From an uncultured Sulfitobacter sp. (GTDB lineage: Bacteria; Pseudomonadota; Alphaproteobacteria; Rhodobacterales; Rhodobacteraceae): a DNA stretch of 64,000 nucleotides. A program made the translations under genes and the position numbers. Shown here piece after piece: positions 40,437-50,320 of the stretch. The stretch lies in NCBI RefSeq assembly GCF_947499945.1, contig NZ_CANMQD010000001.1, positions 1,550,001-1,614,000 on the forward strand, written 5' to 3'. The number at the start of each line of letters is the position of its first letter. The stretch's first letter is position 1. Under the pieces are notes generated by a model. It had not been told where the DNA came from, did not search any database, and saw only the letters and a list, made by a program, of their open reading frames with translations.

Positions 40437-41555
40437 TTATACACGCATTGGCATCACAACATAGACGGCGGAGGTGTCGTTGCCCTCACGCATCAGTGTA
40501 GGATCACCAGAGGAGTTAAACATGAACACAGCATTCTCACGGTCCACCTGAGAGGCGATCTCCAGCAGGTATTTCGCGTTGAAACCAATTTCCAAACGCT
40601 CGTCGGAATAAGCTACAGCCAATTCTTCTTCTGCAGCGCCGCTGTCCGGTGCATTTACGGAAAGGATCAAGCGGTCCTCATCAAGTTGCAACTTTACGGC
40701 ACGCGACCGCTCGGAACTTACAGTCGCCACACGGTCAACAGCGCGGGCAAAATCGGCAGCATCTACTTCAAGTTTGCGAGTGTTCCCCTGCGGAATAACA
40801 CGTGTATAATCGGGGAACGTTCCATCAATCACCTTTGATGTCAGGGTGATCAGCGGCGTGGCAAAGCGCACTTTTGTCTCGGACACTGATACGGCAATTT
40901 CCATGTCATCATCGTCTAGCAGCTTGCGCAATTCACCAACAGTCTTACGCGGTATAATCACACCGGGCATATCTGAAGCATCGGCGGGCATATCGGCGTC
41001 GATCCGGGCAAGCCGGTGGCCATCAGTGGCCACGCAGCGCAGCTTTTTGCCGCCGTCACCTTCGGCGATGTGCATGTACACACCGTTGAGATAGTAACGG
41101 GTTTCTTCCGTGGAAATCGCGAATTTTGACTTATCAAACAGGCGGCGCAGGACTGCGGCGTTGGCAGAGAAGTTCGACGCATACTCCGACGTCGCCATCA
41201 CGGGAAAATCTTCCTTGGGCAGCGTCGCGAGGGAAAAGTTCGAGCGACCCGCTTCAACGGTCAAACGACCAGCGGCATTGTCGGCTGTTAGAGAGACGAG
41301 CGCACCATCCGGCAACTTGCGAACAATCTCGTGCAGTGTTGTCGCGGCAACTGTCGTGGCGCCTGCGCGCTCGACTTGGGCTGGGGCCTTATCGACGACT
41401 TCGATGTCGAGGTCGGTTGCACGGAAGGAGACATCGCTGCCTTCAGCTTCGATCAGGACGTTCGCAAGGATCGGGATTGTATTGCGGCGCTCAACCACGG
41501 ACTGTGCCTGGCTGACGGCTTTGAGCAACGCGGCGCGTTCGATGCTGAATTTCAT
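40437..41555 (-). CDS. dnaN: DNA polymerase III beta sliding clamp
   Basis: The dimeric ring that tethers polymerase to DNA. From the ATG at 41555 (MKFSIERAALLKAVSQAQSV) it has 372 residues, the normal length, ending in the hydrophobic-pocket tail SAVYVVMPMRV. The track ORF adds five codons. It lies downstream of dnaA, separated by about 140 bp that include a terminator, so it probably has its own promoter. Confidence 0.97.
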   Translation of the reverse strand: MKFSIERAALLKAVSQAQSVVERRNTIPILANVLIEAEGSDVSFRATDLDIEVVDKAPAQVERAGATTVAATTLHEIVRKLPDGALVSLTADNAAGRLTVEAGRSNFSLATLPKEDFPVMATSEYASNFSANAAVLRRLFDKSKFAISTEETRYYLNGVYMHIAEGDGGKKLRCVATDGHRLARIDADMPADASDMPGVIIPRKTVGELRKLLDDDDMEIAVSVSETKVRFATPLITLTSKVIDGTFPDYTRVIPQGNTRKLEVDAADFARAVDRVATVSSERSRAVKLQLDEDRLILSVNAPDSGAAEEELAVAYSDERLEIGFNAKYLLEIASQVDRENAVFMFNSSGDPTLMREGNDTSAVYVVMPMRV

Positions 41556-41639
41556 ATGCCTAATCTCCACTGCACAGGGTTGGGAAAATTAACGTACCCG
41601 CTTTGTGCCTGATCACAAGACTTAACGGTGTTGAAACGT

Positions 41640-41665
41640 AAAAGGCGACCCTGTGGAGGGCCGCC
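41640..41665 (-). terminator. Terminator of dnaA
   Basis: Minus-strand stem GGCGGCCCT / AGGGTCGCC (one G-T wobble) with loop CCAC is followed by TTTT, about 30 bp after the dnaA stop. Confidence 0.7.
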
Positions 41666-41693
41666 CTGTGGCATCGCTGCATCGCACTGAGTA

Positions 41694-43082
41694 CTATGCC
41701 TCGAGCGAGCGGCGCAAAAGCTCTAGATCTTCTGCGATTTGGCCGTCTGATACCTTCAGTTCTTCGATCCGCTTCACACCATGCATAACTGTCGTGTGAT
41801 CACGACCGCCAAAGCGACGGCCAATTTCAGGCAGCGAGCGGCTTGTCATATGCTTGCACAAATACATGGCGACCTGACGGGGCCGCGCATAGCTGCGCAA
41901 ACGTTTGGGGCCGATCATGTCAGAGAGGCGGATGTTATAGTGGTCGGATACTTTGCGCTGTATCTCCTCTACTGTGATTTTACGCTCCGAAGCACGCAGG
42001 ACATCGGCAAGGCAATCCTGCGTTAGTTCCATATCGATTCGACGACCGACGAGCGAAGCAAAGGCAAACAGACGCGTCAATGCTCCCTCAAGAACACGCA
42101 CATTTGTCGAGATACGATGGGCAAGGAACGCAAGGATATCATCGTCCATCTCAAGCTCGGGGTAAGAGGCGCGGTGCACATCTACTTTTGTCTGCAGGAT
42201 GCCGAGGCGCAGCTCATAATCAGTGGGATGAAGATCAACCACCAGACCGCATTGTAACCGTGACTTCACGCGGTCCTCGAGATCTTTGATATCCTGCGGT
42301 GCACGGTCAGCTGAAATGATAATCTGCTTGTTTTGGTCCACCAGCGCGTTGAACGTATGAAAGAACTCTTCTTGCGTACTGTCCTTACCTGCGATGAACT
42401 GAACATCGTCTACCATCAATACGTCAACTGTGCGGAAGATTTCCTTAAAGTCCATCATTTTGCGATCACGCAGTGCTTGAACAAAGCGGTACATGAATTG
42501 CTCGGCTGACAAATAGAGCACGTTCAGTTCCGGTCTGCGTGCCTGTAGCTCTTGGGCGATGGCATGCATGAGATGCGTTTTACCCAGACCAACACCACCG
42601 TAAAGAAACAGCGGATTGAAGGTTACAGGACCACCCTCGGCGACACGGCGGGCGGCGGCATGCGCAAGCTCGTTCGGCTTACCGACAACAAAAGTGTCAA
42701 ACGAGAAACGCCTTTCCAGCGGCGCGGTATAAACCGAAGATGTATTCACAGGCTTGGGAGCTGCTGCGCGAGCTGGGGTGATCGCATCGGTCTGGCGGGT
42801 AACAAGGTCTGGCTTAGCGCTTGCGACTTCAAAATTCAGACGCGTTACGTCGGCGTCAAAGCCCTTCATCTCATGCAAGATAAGATCAGAGAAGTTTTGT
42901 GAGACGTAATTACCGAAAAAGTTGGTTGGCACGCTCAGCGTTGCAATGCCGTCCAATGTCTGACCCAACATGAGTGGATCAATCCAAGTGGTAAAGTTGT
43001 TTTGCCCGACTGTCTTAAGCAGCCGTTGCTTAACATTGGCCCATTCTTCGCGTGTCATACTTTTACTACCACCATCAATCAT
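41694..43082 (-). CDS. dnaA: Chromosomal replication initiator DnaA
   Basis: Initiator ATPase that melts oriC. Walker A is GGVGLGKTHLMHAI, Walker B VLMVDDVQFIAG, and the C-terminal DNA-binding helix-turn-helix shows GGRDHTTVMHGVKRI. Two starts are plausible: ATG 43082 (MIDGGSKSMTREEW, 462 aa) after a GGGGG tract, and ATG 43058 (MTREEWANV, 454 aa), which fits the usual DnaA N-terminus. The 222-base in-frame extension in the ORF track has no family support. dnaA lies about 43 kb from the putative oriC at the left edge, unlike Caulobacter where it is close. Confidence 0.96.
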   Translation of the reverse strand: MIDGGSKSMTREEWANVKQRLLKTVGQNNFTTWIDPLMLGQTLDGIATLSVPTNFFGNYVSQNFSDLILHEMKGFDADVTRLNFEVASAKPDLVTRQTDAITPARAAAPKPVNTSSVYTAPLERRFSFDTFVVGKPNELAHAAARRVAEGGPVTFNPLFLYGGVGLGKTHLMHAIAQELQARRPELNVLYLSAEQFMYRFVQALRDRKMMDFKEIFRTVDVLMVDDVQFIAGKDSTQEEFFHTFNALVDQNKQIIISADRAPQDIKDLEDRVKSRLQCGLVVDLHPTDYELRLGILQTKVDVHRASYPELEMDDDILAFLAHRISTNVRVLEGALTRLFAFASLVGRRIDMELTQDCLADVLRASERKITVEEIQRKVSDHYNIRLSDMIGPKRLRSYARPRQVAMYLCKHMTSRSLPEIGRRFGGRDHTTVMHGVKRIEELKVSDGQIAEDLELLRRSLEA

Positions 43083-43548
43083 GCTGCCCCCTGCAGCAAA
43101 GTCCCGATCAGCCACACGAACAAACACAGGCCGTTCCGGTCCCATCGGAAAACCGGCCCAATCCGTCGGACTGTTATTCTTTTGCGAACGCACTTTTTGG
43201 CACAAATGTACCGCCAAAGAACGAGCGACATCGTTATATAATCGTGACAGGCAATACTGCTGGCAGCAGAACTTGCAGCTCATCTCAATGGCGTTTTGTG
43301 CCATTGGAAGAGACCTTCAAATCAAGCACCACCTCTAGCAAAATGGTTCTCGATGATCGGGTCTGTCCCCCTGCGATGTGAATCGCTCACCCTTCGTAGC
43401 AAGGTCGGACAGCGCGTTTCAACACATCTTACTTGTTGACTCTGTGTTTGCTGAAAAAGAATCTCACGACCCTCTGAAAGGGGTCCTGAAAACAACACAG
43501 GCGCCACCATTGGTGACGCCTGTGCGAAGTCTCTGAACAGGTAGTTGA
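43083..43548. promoter_or_regulatory. Intergenic region between rpsT and dnaA (dnaA promoter region)
   Basis: 466 bp without a supported gene. Near rpsT it holds a terminator hairpin and a second small hairpin GACCC...GGGTC (43468-43485). Closer to dnaA a TATATAA on the minus strand (about 43234-43240) could be part of a promoter. I found no good DnaA box here. The open frame running into it from dnaA and the plus-strand ORFs look like chance. Confidence 0.5.
43496..43524 (-). terminator. Terminator of rpsT
   Basis: Minus-strand stem of 13 pairs with one mismatch, CACAGGCGTCACC / GGTGGCGCCTGTG, loop of 3, followed by TTGTTTTC, about 25 bp after the rpsT stop. Confidence 0.7.
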
Positions 43549-43812
43549 TTAAGCGATTGCTTTAACCCGTGCGGCCAGACGCGACATTTTACGTGAGGCT
43601 GTGTTCTTGTGGTAAACGCCTTTTGTAACACCGCGCATCAGCTCTGGCTGTGCCGCTTTGAGTGCTGCAACGGCGTCATCTTTTACGCCAGATTCGATTG
43701 CTTCTTCGACCTTGCGGATGAATGTGCGGATACGTGAGCGACGTGCTTTGTTGATCGCAAAACGCTTCTCGTTCTGACGTGCGCGTTTCTTTGCTTGTGG
43801 TGTATTGGCCAT
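43549..43812 (-). CDS. rpsT: 30S ribosomal protein S20
   Basis: An 87-residue basic primary 16S-rRNA-binding protein. [17 protein letters not shown] at the N-terminus, [15 protein letters not shown] and the end [18 protein letters not shown] are diagnostic. The AGGA-containing leader precedes the ATG at 43812. It lies upstream of dnaA on the same strand, separated by a terminator, the usual alphaproteobacterial neighbourhood. Confidence 0.97.
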   Translation of the reverse strand: MANTPQAKKRARQNEKRFAINKARRSRIRTFIRKVEEAIESGVKDDAVAALKAAQPELMRGVTKGVYHKNTASRKMSRLAARVKAIA

Positions 43813-43985
43813 GAGGATCGTCCTATCAATTTATTCGTGTCAAAGCGTGCAAACTCTCCCGAGGGGGAAGGACACCGATAGGTGATTCTAGCCTGAGCGG
43901 GCTGCACGCGCATGTATGTGGTGGCCTATAACGGTGTTTGGTCAGTGTTGTAAAGGTCGCTGTGCCAGCTGACGTTAACAAGGCA

Positions 43986-44861
43986 TCAATCAGCCTCGGT
44001 CTTTCCTCCCCCAGAGAGAGGCAATGGCTCTTTGAAAGTCAACGTACGGTAGGGGAACGGAATTTCTATCCCAGCATCATCAAGTGCTCGTTTTACCTTT
44101 GATACTACTTCATCGCGAGATTTTCGAATTTCCAGAGGAGTGGATCCGGTCCACCAGGTCACTTCGAAATTGATGGACGACGATGCGAATTCCTGGGCAA
44201 AAATTTGCACAGGTTTTTCGTCTGTTTCCACGGTTTCGCATGATTTCACCGCATCAGCGATTACTGTTCGGGCTTCATCAACATCAACGTCATACGCAAC
44301 ACCACAAATAACGGTCACCCGCCTTTGATCTTTATCGGTTCGCACCGTCACTGCGTTTTTGAAAAGAATTGAATTTGGTATGATAACGAGTTGTCCGTCG
44401 GTCTGCCTTATGTGGCTTTCACGAATAGCGATATGCGTCACTTGTCCTTCGATCCCCTCACACTCGATATGATCCCCAATTCGCATTTCGCGGCGAAAGA
44501 GAATGATAATACCAGCCAGAAAATTCTCGAACACGTCCTTGAAGGCAAAACCAATCGCCACTGAACCAATACCTAAACCGGCAAGCATGCTTGACGGTGT
44601 TAACCCTGGGAAAAGGATGATCGCGGCAATCATAATCCCCGCCATCCATACAATGATCGAACTGATTAAAGTGAACAGTTCTTTTAGGCTTTGCCTAAGA
44701 TTGCTGCGCTTCAAAACGCGTCTGATGATTGTCGAGACTAGTTTGTTCAGCAGCCACGTGGCCAGTAACACCACCAATGCAACAACGAGTTGCGGCACAA
44801 GCTCAATTGCACCTGTTGCCATAACATGTAGTTGTTCAATCAGAATGTTTACTGGTTCCAA
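43986..44861 (-). CDS. Small-conductance mechanosensitive channel, MscS family
   Basis: A 291-residue MscS-type channel. Three hydrophobic segments occupy about residues 20-105; the pore-lining helix and following loop read LAGLGIGSVAIGFAFKDVFENFLAGI, then the beta domain starts with GDHIECEGIEGQV. It ends with a short polar tail. The start is TTG 44861 with GGAG upstream; ATG 44822 is an alternative 13 codons in. It would gate on membrane tension during osmotic downshock. Confidence 0.92.
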   Translation of the reverse strand: MEPVNILIEQLHVMATGAIELVPQLVVALVVLLATWLLNKLVSTIIRRVLKRSNLRQSLKELFTLISSIIVWMAGIMIAAIILFPGLTPSSMLAGLGIGSVAIGFAFKDVFENFLAGIIILFRREMRIGDHIECEGIEGQVTHIAIRESHIRQTDGQLVIIPNSILFKNAVTVRTDKDQRRVTVICGVAYDVDVDEARTVIADAVKSCETVETDEKPVQIFAQEFASSSINFEVTWWTGSTPLEIRKSRDEVVSKVKRALDDAGIEIPFPYRTLTFKEPLPLSGGGKTEAD

Positions 44862-44981
44862 GGCTGTCTACTCCAACAAATTCCATTGGAGAGACAACAG
44901 TACCAGCATGTCAAAGGTTCCGTTTAACGAGAAACTAAAAGCACTTGTTCAAAATGGCAGTAGCTTCTTTAGGAGTTACCG

Positions 44982-45758
44982 CTACCTGTCACGGAACTGT
45001 GTTTCACGCTTCTCCAGAAATGCACTCATGCCTTCTTCCTGATCTTCGGTGGCGAACAGCGCGTGAAACATGCGGCGTTCAAACAACAGACCCTCCCGCA
45101 GCGGCACTTCATAAGCGCGGTTTACGGCCTCTTTTACGACCATAGCGGAAATCATGGATTTCTCGGCGATCTTGTGTGCAGCGCCGAGCGCCTCCTCCAT
45201 CAGTTTCTTCACAGGCACGACACGCGAGGCGAGGCCGGAGCGCTCTGCCTCATCCGCGTCCATAAAGCGACCTGTGAGGTTCATATCCATTGCTTTGGAT
45301 TTGCCGACGATTCGCGTCAGGCGCTGTGTCCCGCCAATACCGGCAACCACACCAAGGTTGATCTCGGGCTGACCGAATTTCGCTGTCTCTGAGCAGATGA
45401 TGAAATCACACATCATGGCAAGTTCACAGCCACCGCCCAGCGCATAGCCGGATACGGCCGCGATGATCGGCTTGCGCACACGCATGATCTGATCTGTTTC
45501 GGGGGTGAAAAGGTCACCCGCAAACACATCCACAAAGGATTTATCTTTCATCATCGCGATGTCAGCACCGGCGGCGAATGCCTTTTCCGAGCCGGTGATG
45601 ACGATGCAGCGCACTTTCTCGTTTTCCTGACAGCCTTTGAGGCAATCGGCCAACTCGCTCATCAGTTGATCATTGAGCGCATTGAGCGCGTCAGGACGGT
45701 TCAACGTTACCAAAGCGACATGATTATCGACGTCCAGAATGATCGTTTCATAAGCCAT
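44982..45758 (-). CDS. Enoyl-CoA hydratase
   Basis: A 258-residue crotonase-family enzyme hydrating trans-2-enoyl-CoA in beta-oxidation or amino-acid degradation. AFAAGADI near residue 61 and the oxyanion-hole block GYALGGGCELAMMCD near residue 104 are intact; both catalytic glutamates are in place (GGGCELA and FGQPEINLG). Chain-length preference is not readable. It lies just downstream of mutM on the same strand (62 bp). Confidence 0.94.
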   Translation of the reverse strand: MAYETIILDVDNHVALVTLNRPDALNALNDQLMSELADCLKGCQENEKVRCIVITGSEKAFAAGADIAMMKDKSFVDVFAGDLFTPETDQIMRVRKPIIAAVSGYALGGGCELAMMCDFIICSETAKFGQPEINLGVVAGIGGTQRLTRIVGKSKAMDMNLTGRFMDADEAERSGLASRVVPVKKLMEEALGAAHKIAEKSMISAMVVKEAVNRAYEVPLREGLLFERRMFHALFATEDQEEGMSAFLEKRETQFRDR

Positions 45759-45820
45759 ATGTGCGGCCCTTTGCTGTTGTTCAGACGTGCTTGCATACCA
45801 TGGCGGTTGGGTGGATCAAG

Positions 45821-46672
45821 CTATCTTTGACATTGTGGACAATAGAAAGAGGAGCGACCCGATTGTACAATTCGGGCAATGGTCGCATCGCATCCTTGTG
45901 CTTTGCACGGCGCACCTTCCCTACCGTAAACATCGAAGGAATGCTGAAAATATCCAAGCTCTCCATCAGCTTGACGGAAATCGCGCAGGGAGGACCCACC
46001 TGCTTCAATTGCTTCGCCCAGTACCTCTCGGATGATGGGAACCAGTGCTGCAACCCGCACTGCGGCAATCCGCCCCGCTTTTCGCGCTGGGTTAATTCCT
46101 GCCCGAAAAAGTGTCTCGCAGACGTAGATATTGCCTAAACCAGCCACAATACGCTGATCTAACAGAGCTGACTTCACTGGCGTATTGCGGCCTTTAAAGG
46201 CCGCAACCAGAATCGCTTCATGAAAATCATTGCTCAGCGGCTCTGGTCCCAGCAAAGCGAGCAGCTTGTGTTCTGCTTCACGGGCCGTCTCCATTAGGTC
46301 CATCGCCCCAAAGCGGCGCGGGTCGTTGAAAGTAATCCGTGCGCCGTTCTCCATATGAAACACCACATGGTCATGTTTTTCCGCGGCAGGATGCTTATGG
46401 ACAAATTGCCCAAGAGGGTCACCCGAAATGAGCATGCGCCCGGACATCCCAAGATGGATGAGCAGGGTTTCACCCGAACTCAAATCGGCTAGCACATATT
46501 TGGATCGCCGCCGTAGTCTCTCCACCCGCTGCCCTGTTATCCGCTCCGCCATCCGCTCTGGGAATGGCCAGCGCAGGTCAGGTCGGTTCACATCCGCATG
46601 CGCAATCACCACACCTTCAATCACGGGAGCAAGACCGCGACGGACCGTTTCAACTTCGGGTAATTCGGGCAT
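45821..46672 (-). CDS. mutM: Formamidopyrimidine-DNA glycosylase (Fpg)
   Basis: Base-excision repair enzyme removing 8-oxoguanine and FaPy lesions. [14 protein letters not shown] carries the Pro2 nucleophile and Glu3; the H2TH region includes [17 protein letters not shown]; the C-terminal zinc finger is [11 protein letters not shown]...YCPQC. Its 283 residues are full length. It diverges from ubiE across about 80 bp. Confidence 0.97.
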   Translation of the reverse strand: MPELPEVETVRRGLAPVIEGVVIAHADVNRPDLRWPFPERMAERITGQRVERLRRRSKYVLADLSSGETLLIHLGMSGRMLISGDPLGQFVHKHPAAEKHDHVVFHMENGARITFNDPRRFGAMDLMETAREAEHKLLALLGPEPLSNDFHEAILVAAFKGRNTPVKSALLDQRIVAGLGNIYVCETLFRAGINPARKAGRIAAVRVAALVPIIREVLGEAIEAGGSSLRDFRQADGELGYFQHSFDVYGREGAPCKAQGCDATIARIVQSGRSSFYCPQCQR

Positions 46673-46753
46673 GACTGCTCCTGCGTCAAATGGTGGTTTG
46701 CACCTGCCTACCTGAGGCTATATCCCCAACGCAACAAGATCAGGACCTATACC

Positions 46754-47497
46754 ATGACCGACAAAACAACACATTTCGGCGCCCAGACAATTCCCGAAGA
46801 GGAAAAGGCGGGCAAGGTCCGCGCACTCTTCTCAGACGTGGCCAATAAATACGACGTTATGAACGATGTCATGAGTATGGGGATCCACCGCATCTGGAAA
46901 GAGGCGATGATGGACTGGCTCGCCCCGCGTCCGGGTCAAAAGCTGCTCGATGTTGCGGGCGGGACGGGCGATGTCTCGTTCAAATTTCTTAAGCGTGCAG
47001 GCCAAGGTCATGCGACGGTCTGTGACCTTACCGAAGGGATGTTGATCGAGGGCCGCAAACGTGCCGAAGCCGAGGCAATGCAAGACAGCCTCGATTGGGT
47101 TGTCGGCGATGCGATGGACCTGCCATTTGAGGACAACACGTTTGACGTCTATACGATCTCCTTTGGCATCCGGAACGTGACCCGCCCGCAGGAAGCGCTC
47201 AATGAGGCATACCGCGTTCTTAAGCCCGGTGGCCGCATCATGGTGCTGGAATTCTCGCAACTTCCCAACCCGATGATGCAAAAAGCCTATGATCTCTATA
47301 GCTTCAATGTGATCCCGCGCATGGGCCAGATGATCGCCAATGACCGCGATAGTTATCAGTACCTTGTGGAATCAATCCGCAACTTTCCTGATCAGGATAC
47401 ATTCCTTGGTATGGTGCGCAGCGCGGGGTTCGAGAACGCAAAATATCGTAACATGACCATGGGCATCGCGGCACTTCATTCCGGCTGGAAAATCTAG
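46754..47497 (+). CDS. ubiE: Ubiquinone biosynthesis C-methyltransferase UbiE
   Basis: SAM-dependent C-methylation of demethoxy-ubiquinol. The 247-residue protein has the SAM motif [13 protein letters not shown] near residue 60, the family signature [17 protein letters not shown] near residue 35, and [15 protein letters not shown]. It precedes ubiB by one base, forming a ubiquinone operon. Confidence 0.96.
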   Translation: MTDKTTHFGAQTIPEEEKAGKVRALFSDVANKYDVMNDVMSMGIHRIWKEAMMDWLAPRPGQKLLDVAGGTGDVSFKFLKRAGQGHATVCDLTEGMLIEGRKRAEAEAMQDSLDWVVGDAMDLPFEDNTFDVYTISFGIRNVTRPQEALNEAYRVLKPGGRIMVLEFSQLPNPMMQKAYDLYSFNVIPRMGQMIANDRDSYQYLVESIRNFPDQDTFLGMVRSAGFENAKYRNMTMGIAALHSGWKI

Positions 47498-47498
47498 C

Positions 47499-49031
47499 AT
47501 GCGCGGGCCTCATAATATTTGGCGCCTGATCCGCACGGGCGCCACGCTGGAACGTACCGGCGCGATGAATTTCGTGCTCGACGCATTTGAGGCACCAAAG
47601 GCTGTGCGCCTTGTGGCGCGCGCGCTGGCGATCCCGTTCAAGCCTCTGGGCTATAAGGGCGATCCGGCGCTTCAACCAGCCACCCGCGCCCTCACGGCGC
47701 TGGGCCCTGCCTATATCAAATTTGGACAGATACTCTCAACACGCCCCGATGTGGTTGGTGATGAGATGGCGCTACAACTGCGCGTGTTGCAGGATCAGCT
47801 GCCGGCCTTCCCTGTAGAGGTGGCAAAAGCAGCGGTTGAAAAGGAGCTTGGCCAGCCTGTCGACGAGATATTCTTGGAATTCAGCGAACCAGTAGCAGCC
47901 GCTTCTATCGCGCAAGTACACAAAGCCCGATTGCGTTCTACGGGTGAAGACGTCGCCGTAAAAGTTCTGCGTCCAGGTATTGAAAAAGCATTCCAGAAGG
48001 ATGTGGATGCCTTCTATCTCGCAGCGCGGATGGTTGAGTTATTCTCCCCCGGTTCCCGCCGGCTACGTCCGATGGATGTAATTGAGCATTTCGACGGCGT
48101 TGTGCGCGGTGAGCTTGACCTGCGGCTTGAATCCTCCTCGGCCTCTGAATATGCGGCCAATACAAAAGACGATGCTGGCTTCCAGTTGCCCGAGATCAAG
48201 TGGGATTATTCTGCTCGTCGCGTTATGACACTTGGCTGGGCCGAGGGTGTCCCGATGGGCGATAACGCAGCCATTGATGCGGCTGGCCATGACCGCGTCG
48301 AGATGTCAGAGCGAATCTTGGCTCTATTCCTGCAACATGCGCTGCGCGATGGTTTCTTCCATGGTGACATGCATCAGGGGAACCTGAAAGTCGCGGCAAA
48401 TGGTGATATCATCGCCTTTGATTTCGGGATCATGGGCCATATCGACGAATATACTCGCCGCGTCTACGCCGAGATACTCTATGGCTTCATCCGTAAGGAT
48501 TATAAGCGCGTGGCGGAGGTGCATTTCGAGGCGGGATATGTGCCTGCCGATAAAGATGTCGATGAATTCGCCCGTGCACTGCGTGCAGTGGGGGAGCCGA
48601 TCTTTGGCATGGATGCCGACCGTATCTCTATGGCGCGGCTGCTGGCCTATCTGTTTGAAGTGACAGAGCGTTTCGGCATGGAAACCCGTACCGAGCTTAT
48701 CCTGCTCCAGCGCACCATGGTTGTGGTCGAAGGGGTGGCCCGCTCGCTCAATCCGCAGATGAACATCTGGCAGGTAGCAGCCCCGATTGTGACGGATTAC
48801 ATCACTAAATCCATTGGTCCCAAGGCAATCATAACCGACCTCACCAAGACGGCGCGTGTCCTGTCGCGCTTTGGTCCGCGACTTCCTGCACTTGTCGAGG
48901 CGGCGTTGATCCGTCAGGCGGATGCGTTGCCGCCACCGCCCAAGCCGTTCAAGCGTTATCTTGTCTTGTCAGCTCTCGTGGGTGCTGGGGTGGCAACTGG
49001 TATAATCGCAATGATCAACGCACTGACCTGA
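47499..49031 (+). CDS. ubiB: UbiB/ADCK-like atypical kinase for ubiquinone biosynthesis
   Basis: Atypical protein-kinase-like ATPase needed for ubiquinone synthesis. The 510-residue protein has the KxGQ motif in YIKFGQILSTRPD, the alanine-rich loop PVAAASIAQVHKA, the catalytic-loop region HGDMHQGNLKV and the DFG equivalent AFDFGIMG. One C-terminal hydrophobic segment (YLVLSALVGAGVATGIIAMI) anchors it to the membrane. Coupled to ubiE. Confidence 0.96.
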   Translation: MRGPHNIWRLIRTGATLERTGAMNFVLDAFEAPKAVRLVARALAIPFKPLGYKGDPALQPATRALTALGPAYIKFGQILSTRPDVVGDEMALQLRVLQDQLPAFPVEVAKAAVEKELGQPVDEIFLEFSEPVAAASIAQVHKARLRSTGEDVAVKVLRPGIEKAFQKDVDAFYLAARMVELFSPGSRRLRPMDVIEHFDGVVRGELDLRLESSSASEYAANTKDDAGFQLPEIKWDYSARRVMTLGWAEGVPMGDNAAIDAAGHDRVEMSERILALFLQHALRDGFFHGDMHQGNLKVAANGDIIAFDFGIMGHIDEYTRRVYAEILYGFIRKDYKRVAEVHFEAGYVPADKDVDEFARALRAVGEPIFGMDADRISMARLLAYLFEVTERFGMETRTELILLQRTMVVVEGVARSLNPQMNIWQVAAPIVTDYITKSIGPKAIITDLTKTARVLSRFGPRLPALVEAALIRQADALPPPPKPFKRYLVLSALVGAGVATGIIAMINALT

Positions 49032-49050
49032 CCTCTAGGCTTTTGGGCTT

Positions 49051-49078
49051 GATGGGCGCAGAGTATTCCGCGCCCATC
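49051..49078. terminator. Inverted repeat between ubiB and thiolase (weak terminator)
   Basis: Stem GATGGGCGC / GCGCCCATC (9 bp perfect) lies between the convergent genes ubiB and thiolase. No T tract follows on either side, so termination would be inefficient or factor-assisted. Confidence 0.45.
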
Positions 49079-49085
49079 GCCATCG

Positions 49086-50264
49086 TCAGAGCATTTCAAT
49101 CGCCAGTGCAATACCCTGACCACCACCGATACACATGGTGATCAATCCGCGCTTGCCGCCGGTGCGCTGCAATTCGTGCAGGGCCTTAACCGTGATAATT
49201 GCACCTGTTGCACCGACGGGATGGCCCAGCGCTATCGCACCGCCATTGGGGTTTACCCGCGCCGGATCAAAACCAAGCGCTTTACTCACGGCCAATGCCT
49301 GCGATGCGAAGGCTTCGTTGCTCTCGATTACGTCAAAATCATTCGGCCCCAATCCTGTCTTCTCAAATAGCTTGGTGACGGCGGGAATAGGTCCGATGCC
49401 CATAACCTCGGGGCGCACACCTGCGTGGGCATAGCCGATGATACGCGCCAAGGGGCGCAGCCCGTTATCTTTAGCAACCGAAGTGCGAGCAAGAACAAGC
49501 GCCGCCGCCCCATCGTTAATCCCTGACGCATTGCCTGCTGTGACAGAGCCGTCTTTCTGGAACACGGCCCGTAAACCAGCCAGCTTTTCCAGCGTGGTAG
49601 CTTTTGGATGTTCATCCACTTCAAAGGCCACAGTCTCGCGACCCTTTCGCACTTGGACAGGCACGATCTGTTCCTTGAAATAGCCCGCCTCAATCGCCGC
49701 GGCCGCGCGCTCTTGCGACAGCATGGCAAAGGCGTCTTGTTCTTGACGATTCACGTCATGCTCACCCGCAACATTCTCTGCGGTGATGCCCATGTGTCCC
49801 GTTCCGAACGGGCAGTTTAACGTACCCAGCAGCATATCAAGGGAGGCCACATCGCCCATCTTTTGACCCCAGCGTGCAGCAGGCAAGATATAGGGTGCGC
49901 GGCTCATGCTTTCTGCGCCGCCAGCCAGTGCGAAATCCGCATCGCCCAGCATCAGTGACTGCACGGCAGATACAATCGCCTGCACACCAGAACCGCAGAG
50001 GCGGTTCACGTTCATCGCGGGTACGACATCAGGCACGCCAGCTTCCATTGCGGCAACACGGCTGAGGTACATATCCCGTGGCTCGGTGTTGATGACATTG
50101 CCGAATACCACATGCCCGATCTGGCCGCCCTCAACGCCCGCGCGGTCAAGCGCTGCCTTGGCAACAGTTGCGCCCAGCGTTGTGGCGGGTGTACCCGCAA
50201 GCGCGCCACCGAATGTTCCGATCGCAGTGCGCGCACCGCTTAGAATGACGATATCATCTGACAT
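49086..50264 (-). CDS. Acetyl-CoA C-acetyltransferase (thiolase)
   Basis: A 392-residue thiolase. The acylated Cys lies in NVNRLCGSGVQAI near residue 89, the His in GGAIALGHPVGATGA near residue 349, and the second Cys in MCIGGGQGIAL near residue 379. It may act in PHB synthesis or in fatty- or amino-acid breakdown; no phaB or other pathway gene is adjacent. Confidence 0.94.
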   Translation of the reverse strand: MSDDIVILSGARTAIGTFGGALAGTPATTLGATVAKAALDRAGVEGGQIGHVVFGNVINTEPRDMYLSRVAAMEAGVPDVVPAMNVNRLCGSGVQAIVSAVQSLMLGDADFALAGGAESMSRAPYILPAARWGQKMGDVASLDMLLGTLNCPFGTGHMGITAENVAGEHDVNRQEQDAFAMLSQERAAAAIEAGYFKEQIVPVQVRKGRETVAFEVDEHPKATTLEKLAGLRAVFQKDGSVTAGNASGINDGAAALVLARTSVAKDNGLRPLARIIGYAHAGVRPEVMGIGPIPAVTKLFEKTGLGPNDFDVIESNEAFASQALAVSKALGFDPARVNPNGGAIALGHPVGATGAIITVKALHELQRTGGKRGLITMCIGGGQGIALAIEML

Positions 50265-50320
50265 ATTTTCTCTCCCTGATATGTTAGCTGTATCCTAGAA
50301 ATCAGCCTGCCGCTTGTCAG

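Noticed and set aside
41694-43304. 536-aa DnaA with a Cys-rich leader
   Set aside because: The leader is not a DnaA domain; internal ATGs at 43082/43058 match the family start.
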